A DNA stretch of 64,000 bases from UBA2336 sp965227265 (GTDB taxonomy: Bacteria; Bacteroidota; Bacteroidia; Cytophagales; Cyclobacteriaceae), in contig OZ245738.1 in the NCBI GenBank assembly GCA_965227265.1, forward strand, positions 2,728,001 through 2,792,000. Reading direction: 5' to 3'. The translations under genes and the position numbers were made by a program. Of the stretch, positions 27,251-36,685 are shown in pieces. How positions within the stretch are numbered: position 1 is the first letter of the stretch; each line of letters begins with the position of its first letter. The notes under the pieces are model-generated. The model worked only from the letters and a program-made list of their open reading frames with translations. It did no database searches and was not told where the DNA came from.

Positions 27251-29260
27251 TCAATTTACAACAATTTGCTCCACCTGCTGAGCAGCTACAACCGGAATTC
27301 GAATCATGAGTGTTGTACCCTTGCGTTGAGAAACGGAATCAACTTCAACTTCCCCTTTCACCAAGTTCACTCTGGACTTAATATTTTTCCAGCCGTTGCC
27401 TTTACTGAGCTCAAGATTGATTGGATCAAAGCCCACACCATTATCTTCGATCGTTATATTAATCTCCTCTTCATGACCGATTAACTGAACTTCTATTTTT
27501 GAAGCCGAGGCATACTTGATCACGTTATTTATCCATTCCTGAACAATTCTATAAAGTGAAATTTCGTGCACTTCATGCAGTCGTTCAGGAATGTCATAGC
27601 CTCTTACGCTCACTCCGATTTTTCCGGTTTGATTTATCCGCAAGGCCATCTCCTGTAATGCAGGAAGCAGTCCATGCTGAATGAGCGTTTGGGGCATCAG
27701 GTTAAAAGCGATGCTTCGGATTTCAGTATGCATGTCGTTCAAAATGGTTTCTGAACGTTCGGCAATAGAAAGTTTTTCCTCAATTGAAACGTTCCTGTCG
27801 AGCTGGTTAACCATTAATCGCAAAGAAGAAATAAGCTGACCCATGCCATCGTGCAGGTCTTGGGCAAACCGTTTTCGTTCATTTTCTTGTGAGCGAATAG
27901 TGGCATCAATATAAGCTTCCCGGACCGCAAGCTGTTTTTCATTTTCAGCAAGCTGCTGCTTTCTCTGGAACCGGCTTCGCGCCAATAGAAATATGATCAC
28001 GAGCAGACCAACAATAGTAATGAGACCACCGATCACGAGGTACGTGCGCTCCAATAATATTCTTTGAGAGGAAAGCTCTGCGTTTTGAACAACAATTTGC
28101 TGTTCTTTTTTATCTGTTTCATATGTCACCAGAAGCTCATCCAGATTTTTACGACTGCGTTCACTGGATAGTGAATCCTCAAGCGTTGCATACTTAACAT
28201 ATTCTGAAAGTGCTTTTCTAAGATCACCTGTCTTCTCGTGCAGTTGGTATAGACTCAGCAATATCTTGCTTTCTTCAAGCTTTAAATTTTTAGCCGATGC
28301 AGAGTCAAGTGCAGCGTTCAGGGTTTTTTCAGCAAGCGCGTAATTGTTTTTCAAAAAATAAATCCTTCCCAAATTGTTTAAGCTTGAGGTAAGACCCTGA
28401 TAGTCCTTTGTCAGCTTTCGTAATTCAATGGCTTTGTTGATGAAAATAAAAGCACTGTCGTACTTCTTTTGAAGTGTATAGGTTTCTGAAAGATTATTGT
28501 AAGCGATCGATTCATAATGCGGTGATGCTCTTTTAGGTATTCTTCTTAAAGCGTCACGCCAATACCATGCTGCGCTGTCATAATTGTTCTGACGATAATG
28601 TATGTTCCCTACATTAATAATTACTGAAGCAGCTTGAATGGTATCTCGATTCTTGAGATTCATTGTAATAGCCTTCCAATAATATTCCCTGGCTTTATCA
28701 TATTGTTTCTGCATTTCAAATACAGCCGCAACATTGTTCAATGCTTGCGCTGAGCCCGGATCAAATTTTAAGGCTTCAAACATTTTTAATGCCTTCATCT
28801 GAGCGGACAAGCTTTTTTCAAAATTACCCAGCTTAAAGTATGCAGCTCCAATCTTTATATTAAGGGCAGCGACTCCGCTCCTATCATTAAGCTTTTCCCG
28901 AATGATGGAAGCGTCTTCCCAAAGCGAAATGGCTTTTGAAAGATCGCTTTTATAAAAATATGCCAGACCAAGGTCGCTGCGAGAGCTTGCACTTCCTTTC
29001 TTAAATCCGATTTTGTCGGCCAGCAAAACAGCCCGCTCACCAAAGAATATAGAAGAATCCGGGTTAATTGACAAAAATGTATAACATAAATCTGAGAGTG
29101 CCTTAACCCGTACTGTATCATGAGTATTAGAAGCCGCCAGTTTTTGTAAACTGTCAATTTGTGTAAACCCAGGTAAAGCAATCAACAGGAAAAGAATAGC
29201 GGGTAAAAACAAATTTGGCGCGTACATGCGCGAAATGCGTTTTTTGAGGTTTAGGTTCAT
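27251..29260 (-). CDS. TPR-containing sensor histidine kinase (first of a tandem pair)
   Basis: The ATG at 29260 gives 669 residues; a GTG at 29278 and an ATG at 29227 are alternatives. A signal segment (L-F-L-P-A-I-L-F-L-L-I-A-L) is followed by about six to eight TPR units, a coiled coil, one transmembrane helix near 390 and a HisKA_3 kinase with phospho-His near 465 (F-A-Q-D-L-H-D-G-M-G). The N-box is N-N-V-I-K-Y-A and the G1 box E-D-N-G-V-G-F-D. It should autophosphorylate in response to a periplasmic or protein-binding signal read by the TPRs. It heads the kinase-kinase-regulator operon. Confidence 0.92.
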   Translation of the reverse strand: MNLNLKKRISRMYAPNLFLPAILFLLIALPGFTQIDSLQKLAASNTHDTVRVKALSDLCYTFLSINPDSSIFFGERAVLLADKIGFKKGSASSRSDLGLAYFYKSDLSKAISLWEDASIIREKLNDRSGVAALNIKIGAAYFKLGNFEKSLSAQMKALKMFEALKFDPGSAQALNNVAAVFEMQKQYDKAREYYWKAITMNLKNRDTIQAASVIINVGNIHYRQNNYDSAAWYWRDALRRIPKRASPHYESIAYNNLSETYTLQKKYDSAFIFINKAIELRKLTKDYQGLTSSLNNLGRIYFLKNNYALAEKTLNAALDSASAKNLKLEESKILLSLYQLHEKTGDLRKALSEYVKYATLEDSLSSERSRKNLDELLVTYETDKKEQQIVVQNAELSSQRILLERTYLVIGGLITIVGLLVIIFLLARSRFQRKQQLAENEKQLAVREAYIDATIRSQENERKRFAQDLHDGMGQLISSLRLMVNQLDRNVSIEEKLSIAERSETILNDMHTEIRSIAFNLMPQTLIQHGLLPALQEMALRINQTGKIGVSVRGYDIPERLHEVHEISLYRIVQEWINNVIKYASASKIEVQLIGHEEEINITIEDNGVGFDPINLELSKGNGWKNIKSRVNLVKGEVEVDSVSQRKGTTLMIRIPVVAAQQVEQIVVN

Positions 29261-29331
29261 GCAAGAACTTTTTAACACGATAATCTTACCAAGAATTATC
29301 TGAAGAAAAAACTCTCGTTTTACCTGCCAAA

Positions 29332-32300
29332 TCAGGTTTCGGTAGCCTGATAAATAAACTTAACAAGTTCATCTTCCGTTCGCTGCTGATTGCTCCACCA
29401 GTTGCGACTGAATACGCGGTGATAGTGCCAGTGCTTTTGTTCCAGCAAAGCAGGTGTGTAAGCATGAGGTTCTTTTACGGTAAGACTTGATTGATACGTC
29501 TGGTCATCGGTTAATACGGCTGCGTGATACGACTTCCCTTCCCGCACCGCTATATCCGTAAACGGCATCTCATTCAGGGAGAATGAAAGCTGCGGATACT
29601 TCATCGCACCAGAATTAACCAAATGTCGATTCAAATACCAGCCGGAAGAATATTGATAGGGCTGATGTTCATAACCTTCAAACTTATCTTCTGAAACATC
29701 CCGCGCATACTCTAAATATCTCTTTAAAAGTTTAGGCCCTTCATTTTTGATACCTTGTAATTTTAAGTCTTCCGGATCAATACTGGAAAAAATAATAATC
29801 TTTTCACGCGCGCGGGTTACAGCAACATTCAATCGATTCTCACCTCCGGCAACATTCAGGCTTCCAAACTGCATACTTAACTTGCCCTTCTCATCGGGTG
29901 CATACCCAATGGAAAAGATGATAATGTCCTTTTCATCACCTTGAACGTTTTCAATATTCTTTATAAAGAGTGATGCTGGAATTACGAAGCTCTCGCGGCT
30001 CGCTTTCTCTTCCATCAAATCCATGATCATCACTTGCTGAGGCGCATTGAATGTAATGATCCCGATTTCCTTTCCCGGGAATTTTTGAATCATGTACATA
30101 GCAAAATCAACAACTGCTATTGCCTCCACGAGGTTTGTATTATTAGACCATTCGCCATTTACTTTATGATACGTGATGGGCGTATCCTGTTTGTTGATTA
30201 GTTCTTTATCCGGTAAGAGTTTTAAGCGACCTTCATAGAAAAACTTGTTTGAAAATTCTATCAACGGCAACGACTGACTTCTATAATGACCTTGTAGATG
30301 AACGGTTGGCAAATAACGTCCGGTAAGTTCGAGCAATGAGCTAACTTCAAGATCAGGCTGTTCGATTTCATCTTCTGTCCAGCGAACCTGATACAACTCG
30401 AAAGGCTTCAATTGTTTATCATCACCCGCAATAACAACTTGCTTACCCCGATACATAGCCGGGATTCCGCGTTCTGCAAAACATTGTGAGGCTTCATCAA
30501 AAATCACCAGATCAAAAAACTGTTCCATCGGGAAGATCGCAGACACGGCTTCCGGTGAAGCCATCCAACAGGGCATAAGGTTGAATAGCTCCTCAGAATA
30601 TTCAGCCACAACCTTGCGCACCGGCCATATCTTCTTCTTTTTAGTTGTCTGATGATGCAAGTCGCGATAGGTAACACGGTTATTTAAGCGATTATATTCA
30701 ATCGGTTCATAAATGCGTTCACGTGCGCGAACTTTTAAGATTTCATTGCTAAGTGTTTGCTTTTCGGTTATGCTTTTGTGGAGTGATGTTTCCATCTCTT
30801 CCATTTTAAACGTAGAAACCGTTCGAAGTACAGGATACTTTATTTCAATGTGCTCAATCCACGCAAGTCGAATACTATTCTGAAACAAGTCCTCTATTTT
30901 ATGGCTATCCCAGTTTCCGATCTCATCGTTTAGTTTTGTAATAACTTCTGTTTCATAAATCTGTAATGCCTCTTTAAGCTTATCAAACTCAATCAGGTTA
31001 TCAAAATCATCGCGCAACGCTTTGATGAAATTCACAGCTTGATCTGAGTTACCAATCAAAGCGCGAATCTGATAAGGCGTGAGGTATTGCTCCCACGTAG
31101 TTCGCTGAGCTGGAATTTTTCCAATAATTTCAAAGACTGCCTGAAGCAGCGTTACAAATTGTTGGTGCGATAGCTTTTGAACATTAACAACTTCCCGAAG
31201 TTCACGAATAGATTGAAGCATCAGTTTCGCGCGCAACGCTTTTTCCTGGCGAACAAACCAGGTCTTTATTTTCGCCACGTTTTCGTCTGGTATGGGGACA
31301 TCGGTGAACGATCTTCTTTCCCGCAGCACAGTTAATTGATGTTCCAGGTTAAGCCTGTTGTCGATCCGTTTTTCGAGAATGTCTAGACCTTCTTTATTGC
31401 CTTTCAGGTTATTGGCAATTAGCACACGCTTCAGAAAGAACCGGTCTTTCGCAAAGAATTTCCAACGCAGTATTTTAATCAGGTTGCCTTGCGCTTCCAT
31501 ACGTTCGTGTAACACAAGCTGCGCAACCATTACTTGCTGCATACTAAGCGTTGATTCAATTCCGTCTTCATCATAGCAGTTGACACACGCATCCTCCATC
31601 GCTTCAAGCCAGTCAGATGTTATGTCCTCCTGCTCAGCAAGCAATTTTTGAAAGTAACTGTACTTTTTATCACTGTCTAGAAGTTTGATAATTTCATCAA
31701 TGTCATTTTTTCGTGTCAGCAATGACTCACTATCCTCAAAATTTAAAGACGCATTAAGAACAGCTTGAAGTTCGTTCTTTATCTGGTTCTGAAAATCAAT
31801 AACCTGTTGAATGGTTTGTTCAAGTGTACGCAAATCACTTAGGGTATAAGCAGAAAATGATCTTCGATTCTTCCAGACATAATCATTCCGGTCGAAAAGC
31901 GAGGCGTACCGAACATAACTTGTGAGTTTAGTAACAAAATCCGGAAGCGTTGAAAAATTGAATTGGCGGTATTGTTGCCGGAGATCGACAAATTTTTCGT
32001 GCGGCCTGGATGTCAGGTACAATTCTTTTATGCTAATTCCACTTTCACGTTCATCAAACAATGACTTTCGGAATTCTTCCAGCTCTTCAACTAGTTGATC
32101 AATTGTATGACATACCTGCAAGAATCTTCTTTCAAGCTGGATAACATCGACACTGCGATTCTGTGTTTTAAAATCTTCGATGTGATCAATCTGGCGAGCA
32201 ATCTTTTCATACACAGTTTTACGGTCGTTTCTAAAGTCATGGATAAGGCCGAGGAAATCTTCGAGTCCGATTTTTTTTAACCGATCATAGACAACATCAA

Positions 32301-33351
32301 GCGCCACACGTTTTTGGCAAACCATCAGAATTTTTTTCCCGGAAGCAATTCCATCGGCAATCAGGTTGGCAATTAATTGAGACTTGCCTGTTCCGGGCGG
32401 ACCTTGTACGACAACCGAACGACCATCTTTCACTACGCGAAGTGTATGTTCCTGATAAGCGTCTTGCGGAAAAGGTGTTAGAATTTTTTCTTCTTTAACA
32501 GACGAAGTCCATTGTTCAATCGGTTTACCAGAATCGCGGATCCGTTGAGAGAAAAACTCTTCTAGATCAGCAAACGATTCACTTTCGATCAGCTTCAGGT
32601 AATCCGGTACAAGTTGTGAACCCGCTTGCGGAAAAATCCCCAGCACAGCTTCACGATATAATTTCAGCTCACCGTCTTTATGTAGTTTTTCGAAATCCTC
32701 TTTCTTAAATTCCTCAAAAGCCGTGAGCTCATCGGTAAACGTATCGGGATTGAAATTTAATTCAATCGAATCCTTTAGTAACTGGTAAAGCTGCGTTTTG
32801 AATACCGTACTGTCTTTGTCGAAATCATCAAAGGTTGTTTCGGGTAAGTCATCGTTCAAGGCCACCTTATTATAGAACGAATAGGCCAGCAAGAATGATT
32901 TATTAAGTGTCACACCTGCATCTTCTCGCGGTTTTAGAACCCAGTGACTGTTTTCTTCAACAATAGAAACCGGGAAATACAGCAGCGGGCAACGAACGAG
33001 TGTTCCATCCGCAAACTTTCCTCGAATCATCGGCCAACCAATATGCAGATCGTTTGAGCCCCGTTCTTCGAAAATAAATTTATCTAACCGTTGCAGCTTC
33101 TTGAGCTTGGCGCTTGCCTGATTGACAGCTTCAACCCGGCTATCCAGGATGGCGCAGACTCTTTTAGGTTTATCTGCTATAATTGACTTGAGAATTTCGA
33201 ACGATGAATCTCCGTTGAGGAACGTGAGCCGATGCAGATCCATCAATTGTTCGCTGTGAAGTCGTAGTAATAAGAGTGAGCGATTATTACCGCTTAGGTT
33301 AGTGAGCCTCCTCAGATAGGTTCGGAGGATATGATGGGTGTTATGGATCAA
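29332..33351 (-). CDS. Large SF1 helicase (UPF1-like AAA_11/AAA_12) with nuclease-like C-terminal domain
   Basis: This 1339-residue protein has an N-terminal region (1-280) resembling the DUF4011-type domain. The helicase core has Walker A G-P-P-G-T-G-K-S at 317-324, a long insertion, Walker B with D-E-A-S-Q at 952, G-D-D-K-Q-L, G-H-Y-R-S-Q, N-V-Q-G-D-E and V-A-V-T-R-A-R-E motifs, all intact. The last 70 residues (about 1270-1339) end H-W-H-Y-H-R-V-F-S-R-N-W-W, a pattern seen in the Vsr-like REase_MTES_1575 domain of such helicases. Here the usual E-C-D-G box reads L-T-D-D. It overlaps the 3' end of the ComEA-like gene by 11 bases. A role in DNA repair or defence is inferred. Confidence 0.88.
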   Translation of the reverse strand: MIHNTHHILRTYLRRLTNLSGNNRSLLLLRLHSEQLMDLHRLTFLNGDSSFEILKSIIADKPKRVCAILDSRVEAVNQASAKLKKLQRLDKFIFEERGSNDLHIGWPMIRGKFADGTLVRCPLLYFPVSIVEENSHWVLKPREDAGVTLNKSFLLAYSFYNKVALNDDLPETTFDDFDKDSTVFKTQLYQLLKDSIELNFNPDTFTDELTAFEEFKKEDFEKLHKDGELKLYREAVLGIFPQAGSQLVPDYLKLIESESFADLEEFFSQRIRDSGKPIEQWTSSVKEEKILTPFPQDAYQEHTLRVVKDGRSVVVQGPPGTGKSQLIANLIADGIASGKKILMVCQKRVALDVVYDRLKKIGLEDFLGLIHDFRNDRKTVYEKIARQIDHIEDFKTQNRSVDVIQLERRFLQVCHTIDQLVEELEEFRKSLFDERESGISIKELYLTSRPHEKFVDLRQQYRQFNFSTLPDFVTKLTSYVRYASLFDRNDYVWKNRRSFSAYTLSDLRTLEQTIQQVIDFQNQIKNELQAVLNASLNFEDSESLLTRKNDIDEIIKLLDSDKKYSYFQKLLAEQEDITSDWLEAMEDACVNCYDEDGIESTLSMQQVMVAQLVLHERMEAQGNLIKILRWKFFAKDRFFLKRVLIANNLKGNKEGLDILEKRIDNRLNLEHQLTVLRERRSFTDVPIPDENVAKIKTWFVRQEKALRAKLMLQSIRELREVVNVQKLSHQQFVTLLQAVFEIIGKIPAQRTTWEQYLTPYQIRALIGNSDQAVNFIKALRDDFDNLIEFDKLKEALQIYETEVITKLNDEIGNWDSHKIEDLFQNSIRLAWIEHIEIKYPVLRTVSTFKMEEMETSLHKSITEKQTLSNEILKVRARERIYEPIEYNRLNNRVTYRDLHHQTTKKKKIWPVRKVVAEYSEELFNLMPCWMASPEAVSAIFPMEQFFDLVIFDEASQCFAERGIPAMYRGKQVVIAGDDKQLKPFELYQVRWTEDEIEQPDLEVSSLLELTGRYLPTVHLQGHYRSQSLPLIEFSNKFFYEGRLKLLPDKELINKQDTPITYHKVNGEWSNNTNLVEAIAVVDFAMYMIQKFPGKEIGIITFNAPQQVMIMDLMEEKASRESFVIPASLFIKNIENVQGDEKDIIIFSIGYAPDEKGKLSMQFGSLNVAGGENRLNVAVTRAREKIIIFSSIDPEDLKLQGIKNEGPKLLKRYLEYARDVSEDKFEGYEHQPYQYSSGWYLNRHLVNSGAMKYPQLSFSLNEMPFTDIAVREGKSYHAAVLTDDQTYQSSLTVKEPHAYTPALLEQKHWHYHRVFSRNWWSNQQRTEDELVKFIYQATET

Positions 33352-34255
33352 CGGTTACGTAGGGAAACAGCTTTCCCAAGTTATTTTTATCAATCAACGG
33401 GATTCTGCTAAGATCATCAACAGATTTGAAATTTCCATGCTGAAACCGGTAGGTTACAATTGCGCTGGCAATCTTCCGTCCAAAATACGGATGAGCGGCC
33501 AGCATTTTCTCGTCAGCCGTGTTCAAGTTGATCTTTTTAACGGTTGGCGTATCGGACAGGTATGAGGCTTCTGCTATTTTTCTTACCACGACAGTGTCCA
33601 ATCCAAAAACCTCTTTTAACTGATCCTGTGAAACAAACCCACCCAGCTTATCCCGGTATTTCACAATTCGTTTAGCCAAAGCCGGACCGATTCCATAAAC
33701 TTTTTCAAGTTGAATGGTGTCCGCCTCATTGAGATTAAACTTCTGACGTTTTTCTTTAGGTGGTTTAGTCCGATCCGCAAATTCTTTCTTTTCAAATTCA
33801 TGCTTCGTGAACTGATCAGGTAATTTAATATAGGGAGTTATGTTACCATACAATGTTGAATCCATTCCGTACAACTTCATCATGTCCGATTTGATCCGGA
33901 ACTTCCCGCCTTTTGTACGATAATTTATGATCCGCGAAGCGAGTTTCTCTGAAAACCCTAATGACTTAAGTTGGTCCTGTGAAGCCGTGTTTGGGTCAAA
34001 ATCAAAATACGCAATGGCAACTTCTTCTTGCACTTCAATTTTTTCATTTTCTTCGGAAGCCTTCCAGTTACGGGTTAAGCTGTCAAGCAATGCCGCGTCC
34101 TTTGAAAAATCTTGTGGCCGGGTACTCACCCACCAACGCGTAAGCGGTTGAGAAAAGAGTGCAATAACGATAACAAACAGTAAGCCGACAAACCCATTGG
34201 TTTGCGCACGGGTTGTCCCGAAAAAATTCCGGATCGTTTTCTTAAAGCCGTTCAC
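33341..34255 (-). CDS. ComEA-like helix-hairpin-helix DNA-binding protein
   Basis: The GTG at 34255 is preferred, giving 304 residues; the TTG at 34333 would add 26 residues lacking family resemblance. One transmembrane helix (about 20-38, F-V-G-L-L-F-V-I-V-I-A-L-F) anchors it. Three helix-hairpin-helix modules follow: D-P-N-T-A-S-Q-D-Q-L, L-N-E-A-D-T-I-Q-L-E with G-I-G-P-A-L-A-K-R-I, and L-N-T-A-D-E-K-M-L. These are as in ComEA, which binds incoming DNA in the periplasm during transformation. Its stop region overlaps the helicase start, so the two are co-translated. A competence role is possible but no other com genes are nearby. Confidence 0.85.
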   Translation of the reverse strand: MNGFKKTIRNFFGTTRAQTNGFVGLLFVIVIALFSQPLTRWWVSTRPQDFSKDAALLDSLTRNWKASEENEKIEVQEEVAIAYFDFDPNTASQDQLKSLGFSEKLASRIINYRTKGGKFRIKSDMMKLYGMDSTLYGNITPYIKLPDQFTKHEFEKKEFADRTKPPKEKRQKFNLNEADTIQLEKVYGIGPALAKRIVKYRDKLGGFVSQDQLKEVFGLDTVVVRKIAEASYLSDTPTVKKINLNTADEKMLAAHPYFGRKIASAIVTYRFQHGNFKSVDDLSRIPLIDKNNLGKLFPYVTVDP

Positions 34256-34311
34256 GCTCGTACAGACAATTTTTAAATGTACAAGGAATACAGAACGAGC
34301 CTGAAAATCTA

Positions 34312-34341
34312 TAGGAGTAACTCCTAACCCCAAAGGGGTTA
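34312..34341. repeat. Two adjacent palindromes upstream of the sigma factor
   Basis: TAGGAGT-A-ACTCCTA (34312-34326) runs into TAACCCC-AAA-GGGGTTA (34325-34341). The first is repeated at 50136-50150 in inverted orientation with the same flank. A TATTTTCG at 34360-34367, near the TAnnTTTG -7 consensus, lies just downstream, so the palindromes occupy the -33 region of a candidate promoter for the sigma gene. Confidence 0.55.
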
Positions 34342-34391
34342 CCTGTAATTATCTTTTACTATTTTCGACTTATCTAATTAACCCGCTTGCC

Positions 34392-34880
34392 TTGACCGAA
34401 GAACAGGAGAAATCGTTTGTTACGCTCGTTAATGAGAATCAAGGCCTGATTCACAAGGTTTGCATTCTATACGAAACAGATAAGGAGTTGCGCAACGACC
34501 TGTTCCAGGAAATTGTTCTTCAGCTTTGGAAATCGTTTCCAACATTTCGGGGCGAAGCCAAGATCACTACGTGGATGTATCGCATCGCACTGAACACGGC
34601 AATCTCAGGTTTACGCAAGCTTGGCCGGAAAATCAAAACCGAAGAGCTTGATGAATTTCACTTCAATATCTCCGATCATTCGGAAGATCACTTTGAAGAA
34701 GATTTTCAAAAGCTTCAATGGGCAATTCGTCAGCTTACCGAAATCGAGCGAGCCATGATTATGATGGCATTGGACGAAGTGCCGTACGATGAAATAGCAG
34801 AGAACATCGGCATCACACAAAACAACGTTCGGGTGCGCATGAACCGCATCCGTGAAAAAATACGAAACCTCATACGCTAA
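34392..34880 (+). CDS. RNA polymerase sigma-70 factor, ECF type
   Basis: The 162-residue protein starts with a TTG codon, as no in-frame ATG or GTG precedes the sigma-2 domain. Sigma region 2 (about 8-75) shows D-L-F-Q-E-I-V-L-Q-L-W and T-W-M-Y-R-I-A-L-N-T-A. Sigma region 4 (about 105-160) shows L-D-E-V-P-Y-D-E-I-A and R-V-R-M-N-R-I-R-E-K. It directs RNA polymerase to a specific promoter set. It is followed after 5 bases by a membrane protein probably acting as its regulator. Two palindromes and a -7-like box lie upstream. Confidence 0.92.
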   Translation: MTEEQEKSFVTLVNENQGLIHKVCILYETDKELRNDLFQEIVLQLWKSFPTFRGEAKITTWMYRIALNTAISGLRKLGRKIKTEELDEFHFNISDHSEDHFEEDFQKLQWAIRQLTEIERAMIMMALDEVPYDEIAENIGITQNNVRVRMNRIREKIRNLIR

Positions 34881-34885
34881 ACGCT

Positions 34886-35500
34886 ATGGAAGAACTGGAA
34901 GATTTGAAGCAGATTTGGAAAAGCCATGAGCAAGGGTACGAACCTAAAAAGGAATCGGAGATTGCTATCATGCTACAGGGCAAAAGTAATTCGATCATCA
35001 GCAAGCTTAAACGCAATATCTGGGTGGAATTGATCTTTACGATCGCGTGCAGTATTGCGCTTGGTGTATACACAATTACATTGGAAGCAGGCGCGATCAT
35101 GTGGACGATCATTTCATTGCTTGTGCTTTTTGCTGCCTACTTCTTTTATTACGTTAAAAAACTGATGCTGCTTAGACGGTTTGATGCTTCTGATGGAAAT
35201 ATGAAAAGCAATCTCGAAAACCTTTATAGTAAGCTGAGTATTTACATAAGTTTTTACCGGAAGAGCTATGCGATTCTTTATCCGACCTATTTTTTCCTCG
35301 GAATATTTTTTGGTGCACTGGACGTTGGATTCGATGGATTTCTGAATCTGATGCGTGATGCCGAAACAGTAATTTTGCTGGCCGCAATAACAGGTGGCTT
35401 TTTTGTCTTCACCTTTATTGCTACAAATTTCTACCTGAAAAAGCTTTACGGCAACCACCTTGCTAAGCTTAAAGAACTTCTGGACGAGCTGCAAGGCTAG
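34886..35500 (+). CDS. Membrane protein, putative sigma-factor partner
   Basis: The 204-residue protein has a charged cytoplasmic N-terminus (about 1-45, L-K-Q-I-W-K-S-H-E-Q) and four hydrophobic helices at about 48-66, 72-90, 130-152 and 160-182. Proteins of this layout commonly follow ECF sigma genes in Bacteroidota. The spacing of 5 bases from the sigma gene makes co-transcription almost certain. It lacks a recognisable anti-sigma (zinc-finger or FecR) domain, so the anti-sigma role is inferred from position only. Confidence 0.8.
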   Translation: MEELEDLKQIWKSHEQGYEPKKESEIAIMLQGKSNSIISKLKRNIWVELIFTIACSIALGVYTITLEAGAIMWTIISLLVLFAAYFFYYVKKLMLLRRFDASDGNMKSNLENLYSKLSIYISFYRKSYAILYPTYFFLGIFFGALDVGFDGFLNLMRDAETVILLAAITGGFFVFTFIATNFYLKKLYGNHLAKLKELLDELQG

Positions 35501-35503
35501 TAA

Positions 35504-35543
35504 TTTACCCCAAAGCCATTCTTTTTACCCCACTTTCAGGGGG
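35504..35543 (+). promoter_or_regulatory. Direct repeats upstream of the LytTR gene
   Basis: TTTACCCCA occurs at 35504-35512 and again at 35524-35532, exactly 20 bases apart, followed by CAGGGGG that can pair with the second copy. LytTR-family regulators bind 9-base direct repeats on one face of the helix, so this is a candidate autoregulatory site. A related TTCACCCCA lies at 36558-36566 ahead of the next gene. Confidence 0.4.
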
Positions 35544-35652
35544 CGAACCGAACCTCTGCAATAGTTTAACAGTTTACGCTATTACAGTGACACCCAGCAC
35601 TGTAGTTTCCATAAAATCAGATGTAACTTCACCCCTGTCTTCTGAGATCCCT

Positions 35653-36552
35653 ATGAATTTAGGTCAAAAGCTAAATGCTCCATTTCCGTATTATCTGAAC
35701 GATGACCGGAAAAACACCGCCTTGTGCGTAGCCGTGGGACTATTCGTGTTTCTTTTTCACTTGATCTACAAAACTCCGGGAAACTACATATCACTCACGT
35801 ATGCTCAAAAAGCGCTTTTTGGTGGAATAACATTCGCAGTCATGTTTGTTCATATCGTTTTGATTCCGCGTGTTTTCATCTTTTCTTTTCTAGATGCCAT
35901 TAACTGGACTGTTAAAAAGTATATCGCGCATGTACTCTGGATTTGTTTTGTAGTCGCGTGCTGCAATACCACTATTGAAAAACTCCTTATCTGTCCAGAC
36001 AAGTCATTGGCCATTATTATTCCGCACGTATTTCAACAGATTGCGCTAACCGGCATTATCCCAATTGCAATTATGACGCTGCTGTTCCGGAACAACCTGC
36101 TTCAGCAAAACCTGAAAAGTGCCATCAGTACTAATCAGGAAATCAGCAAAATCAAGGATTTAAAAAGCGAAGTTTCAAAAACATCCAACAGCAGCATTAC
36201 CATATATTCCGATACAAGCGAAACCTTGACTTTTAAACTTCCTGATCTTCTTTTTATTGAAGCTGATGATAATTATTCCACCGTGGTTTGGAAAAACGGC
36301 CATGGCGTAGAAAAGAAACTGCTCCGAATAAATCTTAAGAATATTGAAAGTCAACTCAATAACACATATGCCATTCGTTGTCATCGTTCTTACATCGTAA
36401 ATGTTCATGCGATTACAAACGTTACCGGAAACACAAACGGTTACAAGCTTCAGATTCGCGATTCCGATTTCTCAATTCCTGTTTCCCGGCCTAAGGGAAA
36501 AGAACTGATGGAGAAGATCAGTGAGCTGCGTAACATGATGGAACTGTATTGA
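35653..36552 (+). CDS. Membrane-anchored LytTR-family transcriptional regulator
   Basis: The ATG at 35653 gives 299 residues; a GTG at 35587 would add 22. Four transmembrane helices occupy about 20-155 (G-L-F-V-F-L-F-H-L, F-A-V-M-F-V-H-I-V-L, V-L-W-I-C-F-V-V-A, I-P-I-A-I-M-T-L-L). A linker and a LytTR DNA-binding domain follow (about 195-290, L-L-F-I-E-A-D-D-N-Y, R-C-H-R-S-Y-I-V-N-V). It is a one-component regulator that may sense a membrane signal directly. It follows the sigma factor and membrane protein genes on the same strand and probably acts on the direct repeats upstream. Confidence 0.88.
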   Translation: MNLGQKLNAPFPYYLNDDRKNTALCVAVGLFVFLFHLIYKTPGNYISLTYAQKALFGGITFAVMFVHIVLIPRVFIFSFLDAINWTVKKYIAHVLWICFVVACCNTTIEKLLICPDKSLAIIIPHVFQQIALTGIIPIAIMTLLFRNNLLQQNLKSAISTNQEISKIKDLKSEVSKTSNSSITIYSDTSETLTFKLPDLLFIEADDNYSTVVWKNGHGVEKKLLRINLKNIESQLNNTYAIRCHRSYIVNVHAITNVTGNTNGYKLQIRDSDFSIPVSRPKGKELMEKISELRNMMELY

Positions 36553-36665
36553 TCCCATTCACCCCAACTGATCTTCAGTTCGCCACACAGATTGTCGGTA
36601 GCCACAAATGTTAATCTGTTAGCCTCAATCGCATTAAATTCAAAATCTTTTACATGCTCATGGCG

Positions 36666-36685
36666 TAATGTTGTTATAAACATTA
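36666..36685 (+). promoter_or_regulatory. Inverted repeat immediately before a start codon
   Basis: A perfect 7-bp inverted repeat TAATGTT-GTTATA-AACATTA ends 5 bases before the ATG at 36691. It could be an operator, or an RNA hairpin that hides the translation start. Confidence 0.4.

Noticed and set aside
35114..35494. 126-codon minus-strand ORF
   Set aside because: It is antisense to the sigma-factor partner membrane protein and has an odd, basic composition without features.
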